A DNA stretch of 64,000 nucleotides, from positions 682,001 through 746,000 of the forward strand of contig NZ_VTWH01000001.1 in the NCBI RefSeq assembly GCF_008369445.1. Reading direction: 5' to 3'. Below, one piece after another: positions 29,381 to 36,222 of the stretch. Each line of letters begins with the position of its first letter. Position 1 is the stretch's first letter. The translations under genes and the position numbers were made by a program. Under the pieces are notes generated by a model, which saw only the letters and a list, made by a program, of their open reading frames with translations, searched no databases and was not told the origin of the DNA. This DNA comes from Aureimonas fodinaquatilis. GTDB taxonomy: Bacteria > Pseudomonadota > Alphaproteobacteria > Rhizobiales > Rhizobiaceae.

Positions 29381-29785
29381 GTCTCACCCTCAGTCATAGA
29401 GCCATTTCGCATAGTTTGATCTGGCGAAAATTCTCTTGCTTTTCATATTCGCAATTCCGGGCACAACACGTTTTGCGTGTGTTTGCGCAGCGTTGCTCTG
29501 GCACCCTTTTGGCAGGGCGGCGGCTGTCAATTCGAGCTCTTCAAACGAGACTATGAGCAGATCACGGCTCCGTCAATCGCTTTTGTGTACAAAATACGAA
29601 AAACAATCGACTTATTTATGGATGGGCAATGACATGTTCTTGCCATGCACATTTGTGCAGCAGCCCAAGCGCGGCAAGCACGTGTGAACTGGCGTTGATG
29701 TGGCCAGCAGTCAGGCGTGCGGCTGCCTGCGCCGCAGAGGGTCCGCCGCGCAAAAGTGCATGAATCTTCTGGTGTTTTTGTTCAG
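29381..29785. other. 405-bp intergenic region with operator and possible gene remnant
   Basis: No intact gene. It carries the TTTTGTGTACAAAA palindrome at 29581-29594, presumably controlling the downstream NicX-like/Tct operon. On the minus strand, 29633-29785 is open and codon-biased, with a segment like ARLTAGHINASSHVLAALG, but it has no start codon with a ribosome-binding site; it may be a decayed gene end after matB. Confidence 0.45.
29581..29594. promoter_or_regulatory. Candidate GntR/FCD operator
   Basis: TTTTGT-GT-ACAAAA, perfect 6-bp arms with a 2-bp centre. It lies 201 bp upstream of the NicX-like gene. Similar TGT-N2-ACA palindromes occur at 32980-32989 and 33013-33026, in the neighbouring divergent promoter region. 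The FCD regulator at 31319-32008 is the likely binder. Confidence 0.5.
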
Positions 29786-31303
29786 CTATGCTGAAACTTT
29801 GAACAGGTCTGCATAGCGATCGCGCAGAGTGTTTTTTTGCACCTTGCCCATGGTGTTCCTGGGCAGTTCATCGACAAAAATGATCGCTTTTGGCTGCTTA
29901 TAGCGTGCCAGCCTTTCGCTCAGTCTTGCAAGAACTTCGGTTTCATTTAGGTGCGCGCCGTTTTTCAAAACCACAATGGCGGTTACGCCTTCGCCGAAGT
30001 CTGGATGCGAAACCCCGATGACCGCACTTTCATCAACCTCGTCAAACAGGTCGATTTCCGATTCAACCTCCTTGGGGTAGACGTTGAAACCACCGGAAAT
30101 AATCAGATCCTTGCCGCGCCCAACAATGTGCACATAGCCACGCGAATCAACCTTGCCCAGATCGCCGGTTATGAAAAAGCCATCCTCACGAAATTCGGCC
30201 CTGGTTTTCTCGGGCATGCGCCAATACCCCTTGAAGACATTGGGGCCGCGAACCTCGATCATGCCGATGCCATCATTGGCGATCAGGTCAGATGTCGTCT
30301 GGTCAACAATGCGCAATTCAACGCCGGGCAGAGGAAAGCCGACTGTGCCGGCAATCCGCTCGCCCTCATATGGGTTTGAAACGCTCATATTGGTTTCGGT
30401 CATGCCATAGCGCTCAAGAATCGCATGGCCGCTGCGCGCTTTGAACAATTCATGCGTTTCGGCCAGAAGCGGCGCCGAGCCGGAAATGAACAGACGCATG
30501 CCGCTCGCCGCCTCTGGCGTCAGGCCGGGGTGTTGGGCAAGCCGGACATAAAATGTTGGCACACCCATCAGCGCCGTGGCCTGCGACATCAGATGCAACA
30601 CTTCATCCGCATCAAACTTTGGCAGAAGAATCATCGATGCGCCGGACAGCAGCACAACGTTGGTGGCGACAAAAAGCCCGTGCGTGTGAAAAATCGGCAA
30701 GGCATGAATCAGCCGATCTTCAGACGTGAATTGCCAGTAATCACACAAGGTCAGGGCATTGGACAAAAGGTTGTCATGCGTCAGCATGGCCCCCTTGGAG
30801 CGGCCCGTTGTGCCGGACGTATAAAGAATTGCCGCCAGATCGTCCGGTCCACGCTCAATGTCGGTAAATTCCGCTGACTGACTGGCAGCCAGGTCGGCAA
30901 ATGAGCCGGAGCCATCGCCATTCAGCGTTTCAACATGCGCGCCATATTGCGAGGCAAGTTTTGCAACGCCCGCCTCCGCTGCAGTTGACACGATCACCAG
31001 CCGTGGCTCTGCGTCGGAGATGAAATAGTCCAGTTCCACCAATGTGTAGGCCGTGTTCAGCGGCAGATAGATGGCCCCGGCGCGCAGGCAGGCAATATAC
31101 AACATCAATGCTTGTGGACTTTTTTCTGCCTGAACCGCTACCCTGTCACCGGGTTTCACAGAAAGCGCAACCAGTGCACGGGCCATGCGGCCCGATGCTT
31201 CCAGCATCTCACCATATGTCCAACGCTCTGAACCCGCCGTTTTCAGAAACAGGGCATCCGGACGCGCATTTGCGCGGATAGCGTCGAGCATGTGGTTGCC
31301 CAT
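29786..31303 (-). CDS. matB: Malonyl-CoA synthetase-like acyl-CoA ligase
   Basis: 505-residue ANL-superfamily ligase, expected to make malonyl-CoA (or a methyl derivative) from the dicarboxylate, CoA and ATP. The P-loop-like YTSGTTGRSKG is at 161-171, RYGMTETNMS is the A5 motif, GDLGKVDSRGYVHIVGRGKD the A7/A8 hinge, and the catalytic lysine is in PRNTMGKVQK near the end. HALPIFHTHGLF and SGSAPL resemble MatB. Length is the MatB norm. No malonyl-CoA decarboxylase (MatA) is adjacent; a crotonase two genes upstream could fill that role. ATG at 31303 has AGGG upstream. Confidence 0.82.
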   Translation of the reverse strand: MGNHMLDAIRANARPDALFLKTAGSERWTYGEMLEASGRMARALVALSVKPGDRVAVQAEKSPQALMLYIACLRAGAIYLPLNTAYTLVELDYFISDAEPRLVIVSTAAEAGVAKLASQYGAHVETLNGDGSGSFADLAASQSAEFTDIERGPDDLAAILYTSGTTGRSKGAMLTHDNLLSNALTLCDYWQFTSEDRLIHALPIFHTHGLFVATNVVLLSGASMILLPKFDADEVLHLMSQATALMGVPTFYVRLAQHPGLTPEAASGMRLFISGSAPLLAETHELFKARSGHAILERYGMTETNMSVSNPYEGERIAGTVGFPLPGVELRIVDQTTSDLIANDGIGMIEVRGPNVFKGYWRMPEKTRAEFREDGFFITGDLGKVDSRGYVHIVGRGKDLIISGGFNVYPKEVESEIDLFDEVDESAVIGVSHPDFGEGVTAIVVLKNGAHLNETEVLARLSERLARYKQPKAIIFVDELPRNTMGKVQKNTLRDRYADLFKVSA

Positions 31304-31318
31304 GTTAAACCCTCACCC

Positions 31319-32008
31319 TTACACGATTTCATTTTCTCTCAGTGCCGCGGCAATCAGATGTTGCGCGTCGCGCATGATGCGCATTGTGGTCTGCTTTGCC
31401 TGTCCAGGCCGGCGGGAACTGATGCCGTCATACACTTCGCTGAGGCCGTTCTGGGACAGCTCCAGCATCAAATGGCTCGTGATATGGGCAAAATACCTGT
31501 AACGCAGGGCCTGCTTTTCAATAATCTGCAGAATGTCGGTGAGAATCCGGTTTCCGGTTATTGAGTGAATATGCGTGATGAAGGCAACGTTGTGATCAAA
31601 GAAGGTCTTTGAATCCTTGGCAGCCATGGCCGCGGTCATATGTTTCAGAAAGTCCTGAAAACGCTCAAGATCTTCTTCCGTGGCAAGCTTGGCAGCTTCT
31701 GCTGCCGCCATGCCCTCCAGAGGGATGCGGCAAAAATAGATTTCCTGCAGATGCTGTTCAGTCATCGGCGTTACGCGGACGCCGCGCCGGGCATGACGCA
31801 CAACAAGGCCGCTGGCCTCCAGCTCACGAAATGCCTCGCGCACGGGTGATCGGCTGATTTCAAATTCGTCGCACACTTCCTGCTCGGTCAGATGCGCGCC
31901 CGGTGGAATTTCCAGATAGACAATCCGCCGCTCGATGATGGCCGACAATTCCGCGCCAAGAACATTGGGCAGTTTCAGAGACTGCGCGGGCGCCGACCCG
32001 CGCTTCAT
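31319..32008 (-). CDS. GntR-family transcriptional regulator (FCD type)
   Basis: 229-residue regulator. The winged helix occupies about 15-80 (GAHLTEQEVCDEFEISRSPVREAF is the recognition part), and the FCD domain about 90-220 with a plausible metal set: D in FFDHNVAFITHIHS and the downstream histidine region. Start is uncertain: ATG 32008 or TTG 32053 give similar products and neither has a good ribosome-binding site. It lies between the crotonase and matB genes and probably controls this cluster and the Tct operon through TGT-N2-ACA sites. Confidence 0.85.
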   Translation of the reverse strand: MKRGSAPAQSLKLPNVLGAELSAIIERRIVYLEIPPGAHLTEQEVCDEFEISRSPVREAFRELEASGLVVRHARRGVRVTPMTEQHLQEIYFCRIPLEGMAAAEAAKLATEEDLERFQDFLKHMTAAMAAKDSKTFFDHNVAFITHIHSITGNRILTDILQIIEKQALRYRYFAHITSHLMLELSQNGLSEVYDGISSRRPGQAKQTTMRIMRDAQHLIAAALRENEIV

Positions 32009-32080
32009 CGAGGGCCGAGCTTTTTTGTCGCTTACTTCACTATGCTTTAGCAAGAGTCACACTTGTCACTGGGGAAATGG

Positions 32081-32114
32081 TCCTGCCATAATACAGTTAA
32101 TTGCACTGGCAGGA
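32081..32114. other. Stem-loop between crotonase and GntR genes
   Basis: TCCTGCCA / TGGCAGGA, 8-bp arms, 18-nt loop. No U-run on the minus strand. May reduce read-through from the crotonase gene into the regulator. Confidence 0.35.
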
Positions 32115-32150
32115 ACCGAAATTTTCGTCGATTGTCGACTGAATGTAGAA

Positions 32151-32957
32151 TTATCTTCCACAGAATACGGCTGGGCGGCGCTCTGCAAATGCTCGCTGAC
32201 CCTCACGGTAATCATCGCTGTCAAAAGCGCGGGCAATCAGATTTTCCAGTTCGCCAGCGCGATCTTTGGCCGTGCCATTTGCCAGCGCGTTCAGAATGGC
32301 CTTGTTGCCTGCCAGTGAAAGCGGGGCATTGCGCGCAATTTCTGCGGCCAGCTCGTGTGCAGCTTCAACCACATTGCCCTCCGTGACACGGTCGGTCAGG
32401 CCCAGTCTGCGGGCATTATCCAGATCAACAATGGCACCCGTCAACAGCACTTCCTTGGCTGCGGTCAGGCCCAGTCGTTCCACCAGCAGGCTGCAATCCA
32501 GCACGCTGTAAACCAGCCCCAGCCGCCCCGCGGGAATGCCGGCGCGCAGACTGGAATGGGCCACACGAAAATCACACGCAAGGGCAAGCCCCAGCCCACC
32601 ACCAACGGTGAACCCGGAAACAGCAGCGATCACCGGCTTGGGGCAGTCCCTTATGGCCAGCGTTGTTTCATCATTGATCCGGTCATATTTCAGCCCGGCA
32701 GCGGAATCTGCCCGCACCTTGTCAAACTCGGAAATGTCGGCCCCGGCGCAGAAATGGTCGCCTTTGCCGGTCAAAATTATGCAGCGCAGGTCGCTTCGCT
32801 GCCCCAGATCCAGAAATATATCGCGCAGTGCCGTCCACATGGACAAGGCCATGGCATTGCGCTTTTCGGGCCGTTCAATCGTCACCAGTGCCACGCCAAT
32901 CTCGTCGATCACGCAACTGATGCGGGTGTCGCCTGTGGTTATCGGGGCTTTCGACAT
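32151..32957 (-). CDS. Crotonase-family protein lacking hydratase glutamates (possible acyl-CoA decarboxylase)
   Basis: 268-residue crotonase fold protein. The oxyanion-hole CAGADISEF loop and GGGLGLALACD (119-129) are present. The two hydratase glutamates are replaced: G123 at the Glu144-equivalent and A143 at the Glu164-equivalent of rat enoyl-CoA hydratase. Y150 in LGLVYS lines up with Tyr140 of E. coli methylmalonyl-CoA decarboxylase (YgfG/ScpB), and the C-terminal FDSDDYREGQRAFAERRP also resembles that protein. ATG at 32957 has AGGAAAGG upstream; longer starts would cross the divergent promoter. Next to matB, a role in malonyl-CoA or related decarboxylation is possible. Confidence 0.78.
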   Translation of the reverse strand: MSKAPITTGDTRISCVIDEIGVALVTIERPEKRNAMALSMWTALRDIFLDLGQRSDLRCIILTGKGDHFCAGADISEFDKVRADSAAGLKYDRINDETTLAIRDCPKPVIAAVSGFTVGGGLGLALACDFRVAHSSLRAGIPAGRLGLVYSVLDCSLLVERLGLTAAKEVLLTGAIVDLDNARRLGLTDRVTEGNVVEAAHELAAEIARNAPLSLAGNKAILNALANGTAKDRAGELENLIARAFDSDDYREGQRAFAERRPAVFCGR

Positions 32958-32979
32958 AAGACGCCTTTCCTGGGGTAAT

Positions 32980-32989
32980 TTGTACACAA
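32980..32989. promoter_or_regulatory. Candidate GntR/FCD operator
   Basis: TTGT-AC-ACAA palindrome 23 bp before the crotonase start in the divergent crotonase/CoA-transferase region. Matches the TGT-N2-ACA core of the site at 29581-29594. Confidence 0.45.
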
Positions 32990-33012
32990 TCGGGTTTACA
33001 GCCAATTTTGTC

Positions 33013-33026
33013 GAGTGTATACAAAA
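33013..33026. promoter_or_regulatory. Candidate GntR/FCD operator
   Basis: GAGTGTATACAAAA holds the palindrome TGTATACA and the same ACAAAA half-site as at 29581-29594. It is 33 bp from the neighbouring site centre-to-centre and 29 bp upstream of the CoA-transferase start, suiting joint control of both divergent genes. Confidence 0.45.
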
Positions 33027-33054
33027 TTCTATCGACCGAAACCGGAGAATTGGC

Positions 33055-34233
33055 ATGGTGCAGGCTCTTTCAGGGATTAAAGTGCTCGAACTGGCAAGCT
33101 TCATCGCAGGACCATACTGCGCAATGATGCTGGCGGATCAGGGGGCGGATGTTGTCAAGATTGAACGTCCTGGCACGGGTGATGAAAACCGCACCGAGCC
33201 GCCCTTTATCAATGGTGAAAGTGCGCCATTCATGCTGTGGAACCGCAACAAGCGTTCGGTTGCGCTGGACCTGAAGGCCGAGGAAGACCGCGAGCAACTG
33301 CTCAAGCTGGTTGATGAAGCGGATGTGTTGATTGAGAATTTCCGCACCGGTGCAATGGACAGGCTGGGGCTCGATTATGAAACGCTGAAAAAGCGCAATC
33401 CCCGTCTTATTTATGCGTCCATTTCCGGCTATGGCCGCACCGGCGAGTTTGCAACCAAGGGCGGGTTCGATCTTGTCCTGCAGGGCTTCACCGGCCTGAT
33501 GGCGCTGACGGGTCCGGAAAAGGAAGGGCCTCATCGCATGCCGATTCCGGTCTGTGACATTGCGGCTGGCCTGTATCTGACAGTGGGCGTGCTGACTGCG
33601 TTGCAGGCGCGCGCAATCACCGGAAAGGGCCAGAAGGTTGAAACCTCGCTTTTTGAGGCAGGCCTGTCATTGCAGCTTTACGAAGCGGCGGGCGTGTTTG
33701 CCACCGGCGAGGCACCATCCCGTCTTGGCCAGAAGCATCGCGGTGTTGCGCCTTATCAGATTTTCCGCACCGGCACTGATCATGTGACGATTGGCGTGGC
33801 CCAGCAGAATTTCTGGCTGAAATTCTGTGACATTCTGGAGCGGCCAGATCTTTTGGCAGATGCGCGCTTTGCCTCAAACCATGAGCGGGTGGCCAATATT
33901 GATGAACTGGTGCCGCTGATTGAAGAGGCGCTTGTTAAAAAGCCGGCAGAGTATTGGCTGGAGCAGTTGCACGAGGCGGGCGTGCCATGCGGCGTTATTC
34001 AAACGACCGACAAGGCATTGTTCCATGACCATGCGCGCCACCGGGAAATGGTGGTGGATGTGCAGCATCCGATTGCCGGTGCCACGCGCACGCTGGGCGT
34101 GCCCATCAAGCTCTCCGAAACACCAGGGTCCGTGCGCCGCCCTGCGCCGCTTCTGGGCGAGCATACGGATGAGGTCCTGTCGCGCAAAGCCGACGACGGG
34201 CGCGCAACGCAGAAAATCGCAGGCCGGTTTTAA
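33055..34233 (+). CDS. CaiB/BaiF family III CoA-transferase
   Basis: 392-residue enzyme that moves CoA between carboxylic acids through an aspartyl-CoA intermediate. The catalytic Asp is D168 in VCDIAAGLY, equivalent to D169 of formyl-CoA transferase. IKVLELASFIAGPYCAMMLADQGADVVKIE is the standard start and ENFRTGAMDRLGLDYE a conserved CoA-site loop. ATG at 33055 has CGGAG 8 nt upstream. It is divergent from the crotonase gene and 22 bp ahead of an aminotransferase gene, so it is probably first of a two-gene operon. Substrate unknown; a dicarboxylic or short branched acid is likely. Confidence 0.9.
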   Translation: MVQALSGIKVLELASFIAGPYCAMMLADQGADVVKIERPGTGDENRTEPPFINGESAPFMLWNRNKRSVALDLKAEEDREQLLKLVDEADVLIENFRTGAMDRLGLDYETLKKRNPRLIYASISGYGRTGEFATKGGFDLVLQGFTGLMALTGPEKEGPHRMPIPVCDIAAGLYLTVGVLTALQARAITGKGQKVETSLFEAGLSLQLYEAAGVFATGEAPSRLGQKHRGVAPYQIFRTGTDHVTIGVAQQNFWLKFCDILERPDLLADARFASNHERVANIDELVPLIEEALVKKPAEYWLEQLHEAGVPCGVIQTTDKALFHDHARHREMVVDVQHPIAGATRTLGVPIKLSETPGSVRRPAPLLGEHTDEVLSRKADDGRATQKIAGRF

Positions 34234-34255
34234 TACAGTTAAGGGGAGGGCGATG

Positions 34256-35632
34256 ATGAGCCAGATACCGAATTCGCTGCATGGGCAGGATATTGCCAAC
34301 ATTCTGCACCCCTATACCAATGCTGTTCGGCATCAGGAGGTCGGGCCGATCGTCATTGAACGCGGAGAGGGCATTCGCGTTTATGATGACACCGGCAAGG
34401 ACTACATTGAAGCCATGGCCGGGCTGTGGAGTGTTGCCGTTGGCTTCAGCGAGCCGCGGCTTGTGGAGGCAGCGACCCGGCAGCTCAATGCGCTGCCCTA
34501 TTACCACACGTTCACTCACAAATCGAACGAGCCCTCCATCCGGCTTGCCGAGCGGCTGGTGGCCATGTCGCCCGCACGCCTGTCCAAGGTGTTTTTCACC
34601 AATTCCGGCTCGGAAGCCAATGATACGGTGGTCAAGCTGCTCTGGTATTACAACAATGCCATGGGGCGGCCGGAGCGCAAGAAAATCATCTCGCGCAGAC
34701 GCGCCTATCACGGCATCACCGTGGCATCGGGCAGCCTGACAGGCCTGCCGGTGAACCAGCAGGATTTTGACCTGCCAATTGCCGGTGTTCGTCACCTGAC
34801 ATGTCCGCATTTCTACCGCGAGGGCAGGGAAGGCGAAACCGAAGAAGCCTTTGCCAAGCGTCTGGCAGATGAGTTTGAGGCGCTGGTGCTGGCGGAAGGG
34901 CCGGAGACGATTGCCGGTTTCATCGGCGAGCCTCTGATGGCTGCCGGCGGCGTTGTGCCTCCGCCCGCAACCTACTGGCAGAAGATGCAGGCTGTGTGCC
35001 GCAAATATGGCATCATGCTGGTGGCGGATGAGGTTATCACCGGATTTGGCCGCCTTGGCCGCACCTTCGGCTCGGATTATTACGGCATCGACCCCGATAT
35101 TATGGTCGTGTCGAAGCAATTGACCTCCTCCTATCAGCCGCTCGCAGCGGTGTTGATCAGTGATGAGCTGTTTGAGGGTGTGGCGGCCAACAGCGCGCGC
35201 ATCGGCATGTTCGGCCATGGCTTCACCACCAGTGGTCACCCAGTCGCAACGGCAGTGGCACTGGCCAATCTGGACATTATTGAAGAGCGTGGCCTGGTGG
35301 CGAATGCTGCTGCCATGGGGGAAATCCTGCAAAAGGGCCTTGCAAGCTATGCCGACCATCCGCTGGTTGGCGAAGTTCGCGGCGCAGGGCTTATTGGCGC
35401 TATCGAGCTTGTTTCCGACAAAGCCGGCAAGACGCCGTTTGATCCGGTGGGCAAGGCTGGCCGCTATCTGTTCGAGCGGGGCCATGAGCATGGGCTGATC
35501 ATTCGCGCCATTGGCGATACGATTGCCTTCTGCCCGCCATTGATCATCACGCAAAGCGATGTGGCGGATATGCTCGCACGGTTCGGCCGCGCGCTGGATG
35601 ATACGGCGACCTATCTTCGCGCCGGAGCCTAG
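34256..35632 (+). CDS. Class III (omega) aminotransferase
   Basis: 458-residue PLP enzyme. The cofactor lysine is K287 in [26 protein letters not shown] precedes it. Conserved stretches include FFTNSGSEANDTVVKL and YHGITVASGSLTGLP, nearly the same as in the enzyme at 18778-20190, with which it shares the omega-amino acid:pyruvate profile. Among two in-frame ATGs (34253, 34256) the second is better spaced from GGGGAGGG. Its stop codon overlaps the convergent Lrp gene stop at CTAG. With CaiB before it, it may deaminate an omega-amino acid feeding malonate-semialdehyde-like products. Confidence 0.88.
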   Translation: MSQIPNSLHGQDIANILHPYTNAVRHQEVGPIVIERGEGIRVYDDTGKDYIEAMAGLWSVAVGFSEPRLVEAATRQLNALPYYHTFTHKSNEPSIRLAERLVAMSPARLSKVFFTNSGSEANDTVVKLLWYYNNAMGRPERKKIISRRRAYHGITVASGSLTGLPVNQQDFDLPIAGVRHLTCPHFYREGREGETEEAFAKRLADEFEALVLAEGPETIAGFIGEPLMAAGGVVPPPATYWQKMQAVCRKYGIMLVADEVITGFGRLGRTFGSDYYGIDPDIMVVSKQLTSSYQPLAAVLISDELFEGVAANSARIGMFGHGFTTSGHPVATAVALANLDIIEERGLVANAAAMGEILQKGLASYADHPLVGEVRGAGLIGAIELVSDKAGKTPFDPVGKAGRYLFERGHEHGLIIRAIGDTIAFCPPLIITQSDVADMLARFGRALDDTATYLRAGA

Positions 35633-36099
35633 CCGATCGGCAGGGCCTCCGAGCGCTTGACCTGACCCAGTGCAAAGCTGGTTTCAATCGACGCAACATT
35701 GTCCAGTCGGGTCAATTTGTCTTTCAGGAAACGCTCATACGCTTCCAGATCGGCAGAAACGATGCGCATCAGATAATCGCGCTGGCCAGTCATGAGGTAG
35801 CAATCCACCACCTCGGGCCAGCGTGCAACAGCCTCGGCAAAACGGTCGAGGTCTTCCTCTCGCTGACGCTCCAGTTTGATGGAGGCAAAAGCGCTGATCG
35901 GCAGCCCTACTTTCTTCTGATCCACAATGGCGGTGTAGCCCTTTACGATTCCAGCCTGCTCCAGCAGGCGGACGCGGCGTGCGCAAGGCGAGGGCGACAA
36001 GCCAACCTTTTCCGCCAGTTCGCCAATGACAATCTTGCCATTGGCTTGCAAGGCACGCAGAATTTTTCGGTCTATCAGGTCTAGGTTGTTATTTGGCAC
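35629..36099 (-). CDS. Lrp/AsnC-family transcriptional regulator
   Basis: 156-residue regulator. The N-terminal helix-turn-helix (about 20-58) contains NGKIVIGELAEKVGLSPSPCARRVRLLEQAGIVKGY, followed by a RAM/ligand-binding domain (about 70-150) with GQRDYLMRIVSADLEAYERFL. The start is GTG at 36099 with GGATGAG upstream. Divergent from the E1 dehydrogenase gene, as MdeR is near mdeB in pseudomonads, so it probably activates that gene in response to an amino acid. Confidence 0.9.
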   Translation of the reverse strand: MPNNNLDLIDRKILRALQANGKIVIGELAEKVGLSPSPCARRVRLLEQAGIVKGYTAIVDQKKVGLPISAFASIKLERQREEDLDRFAEAVARWPEVVDCYLMTGQRDYLMRIVSADLEAYERFLKDKLTRLDNVASIETSFALGQVKRSEALPIG

Positions 36100-36122
36100 G
36101 ATTTCTCATCCAATGCTCAATC

Positions 36123-36141
36123 ATTGGTTGTTATAGCCAAT
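36123..36141. promoter_or_regulatory. Candidate Lrp-type operator
   Basis: ATTGG-N9-CCAAT inverted repeat in the 123-bp gap between the lrp-like gene and the divergent E1 gene. The A/T-rich 19-bp palindrome suits an Lrp/AsnC-family site. Confidence 0.45.
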
Positions 36142-36222
36142 ATTTCCATTTTGAGAAGGCAAGTTTGGTCGCTTTCGTCCTGTGTTGAGTTTTATAATAA
36201 CGCAGCAAATGGGGAGAGTTGA

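Noticed and set aside
29436-29687. 83-codon plus-strand frame in the intergenic region
   Set aside because: No usable start with a ribosome-binding site and it crosses the operator palindrome; composition is not coding-like.
34106-35554. 482-codon open frame on the minus strand opposite the second aminotransferase
   Set aside because: Its residues are basic and composition-driven, it has no family motif and the plus-strand aminotransferase is clear. It arises from codon bias.
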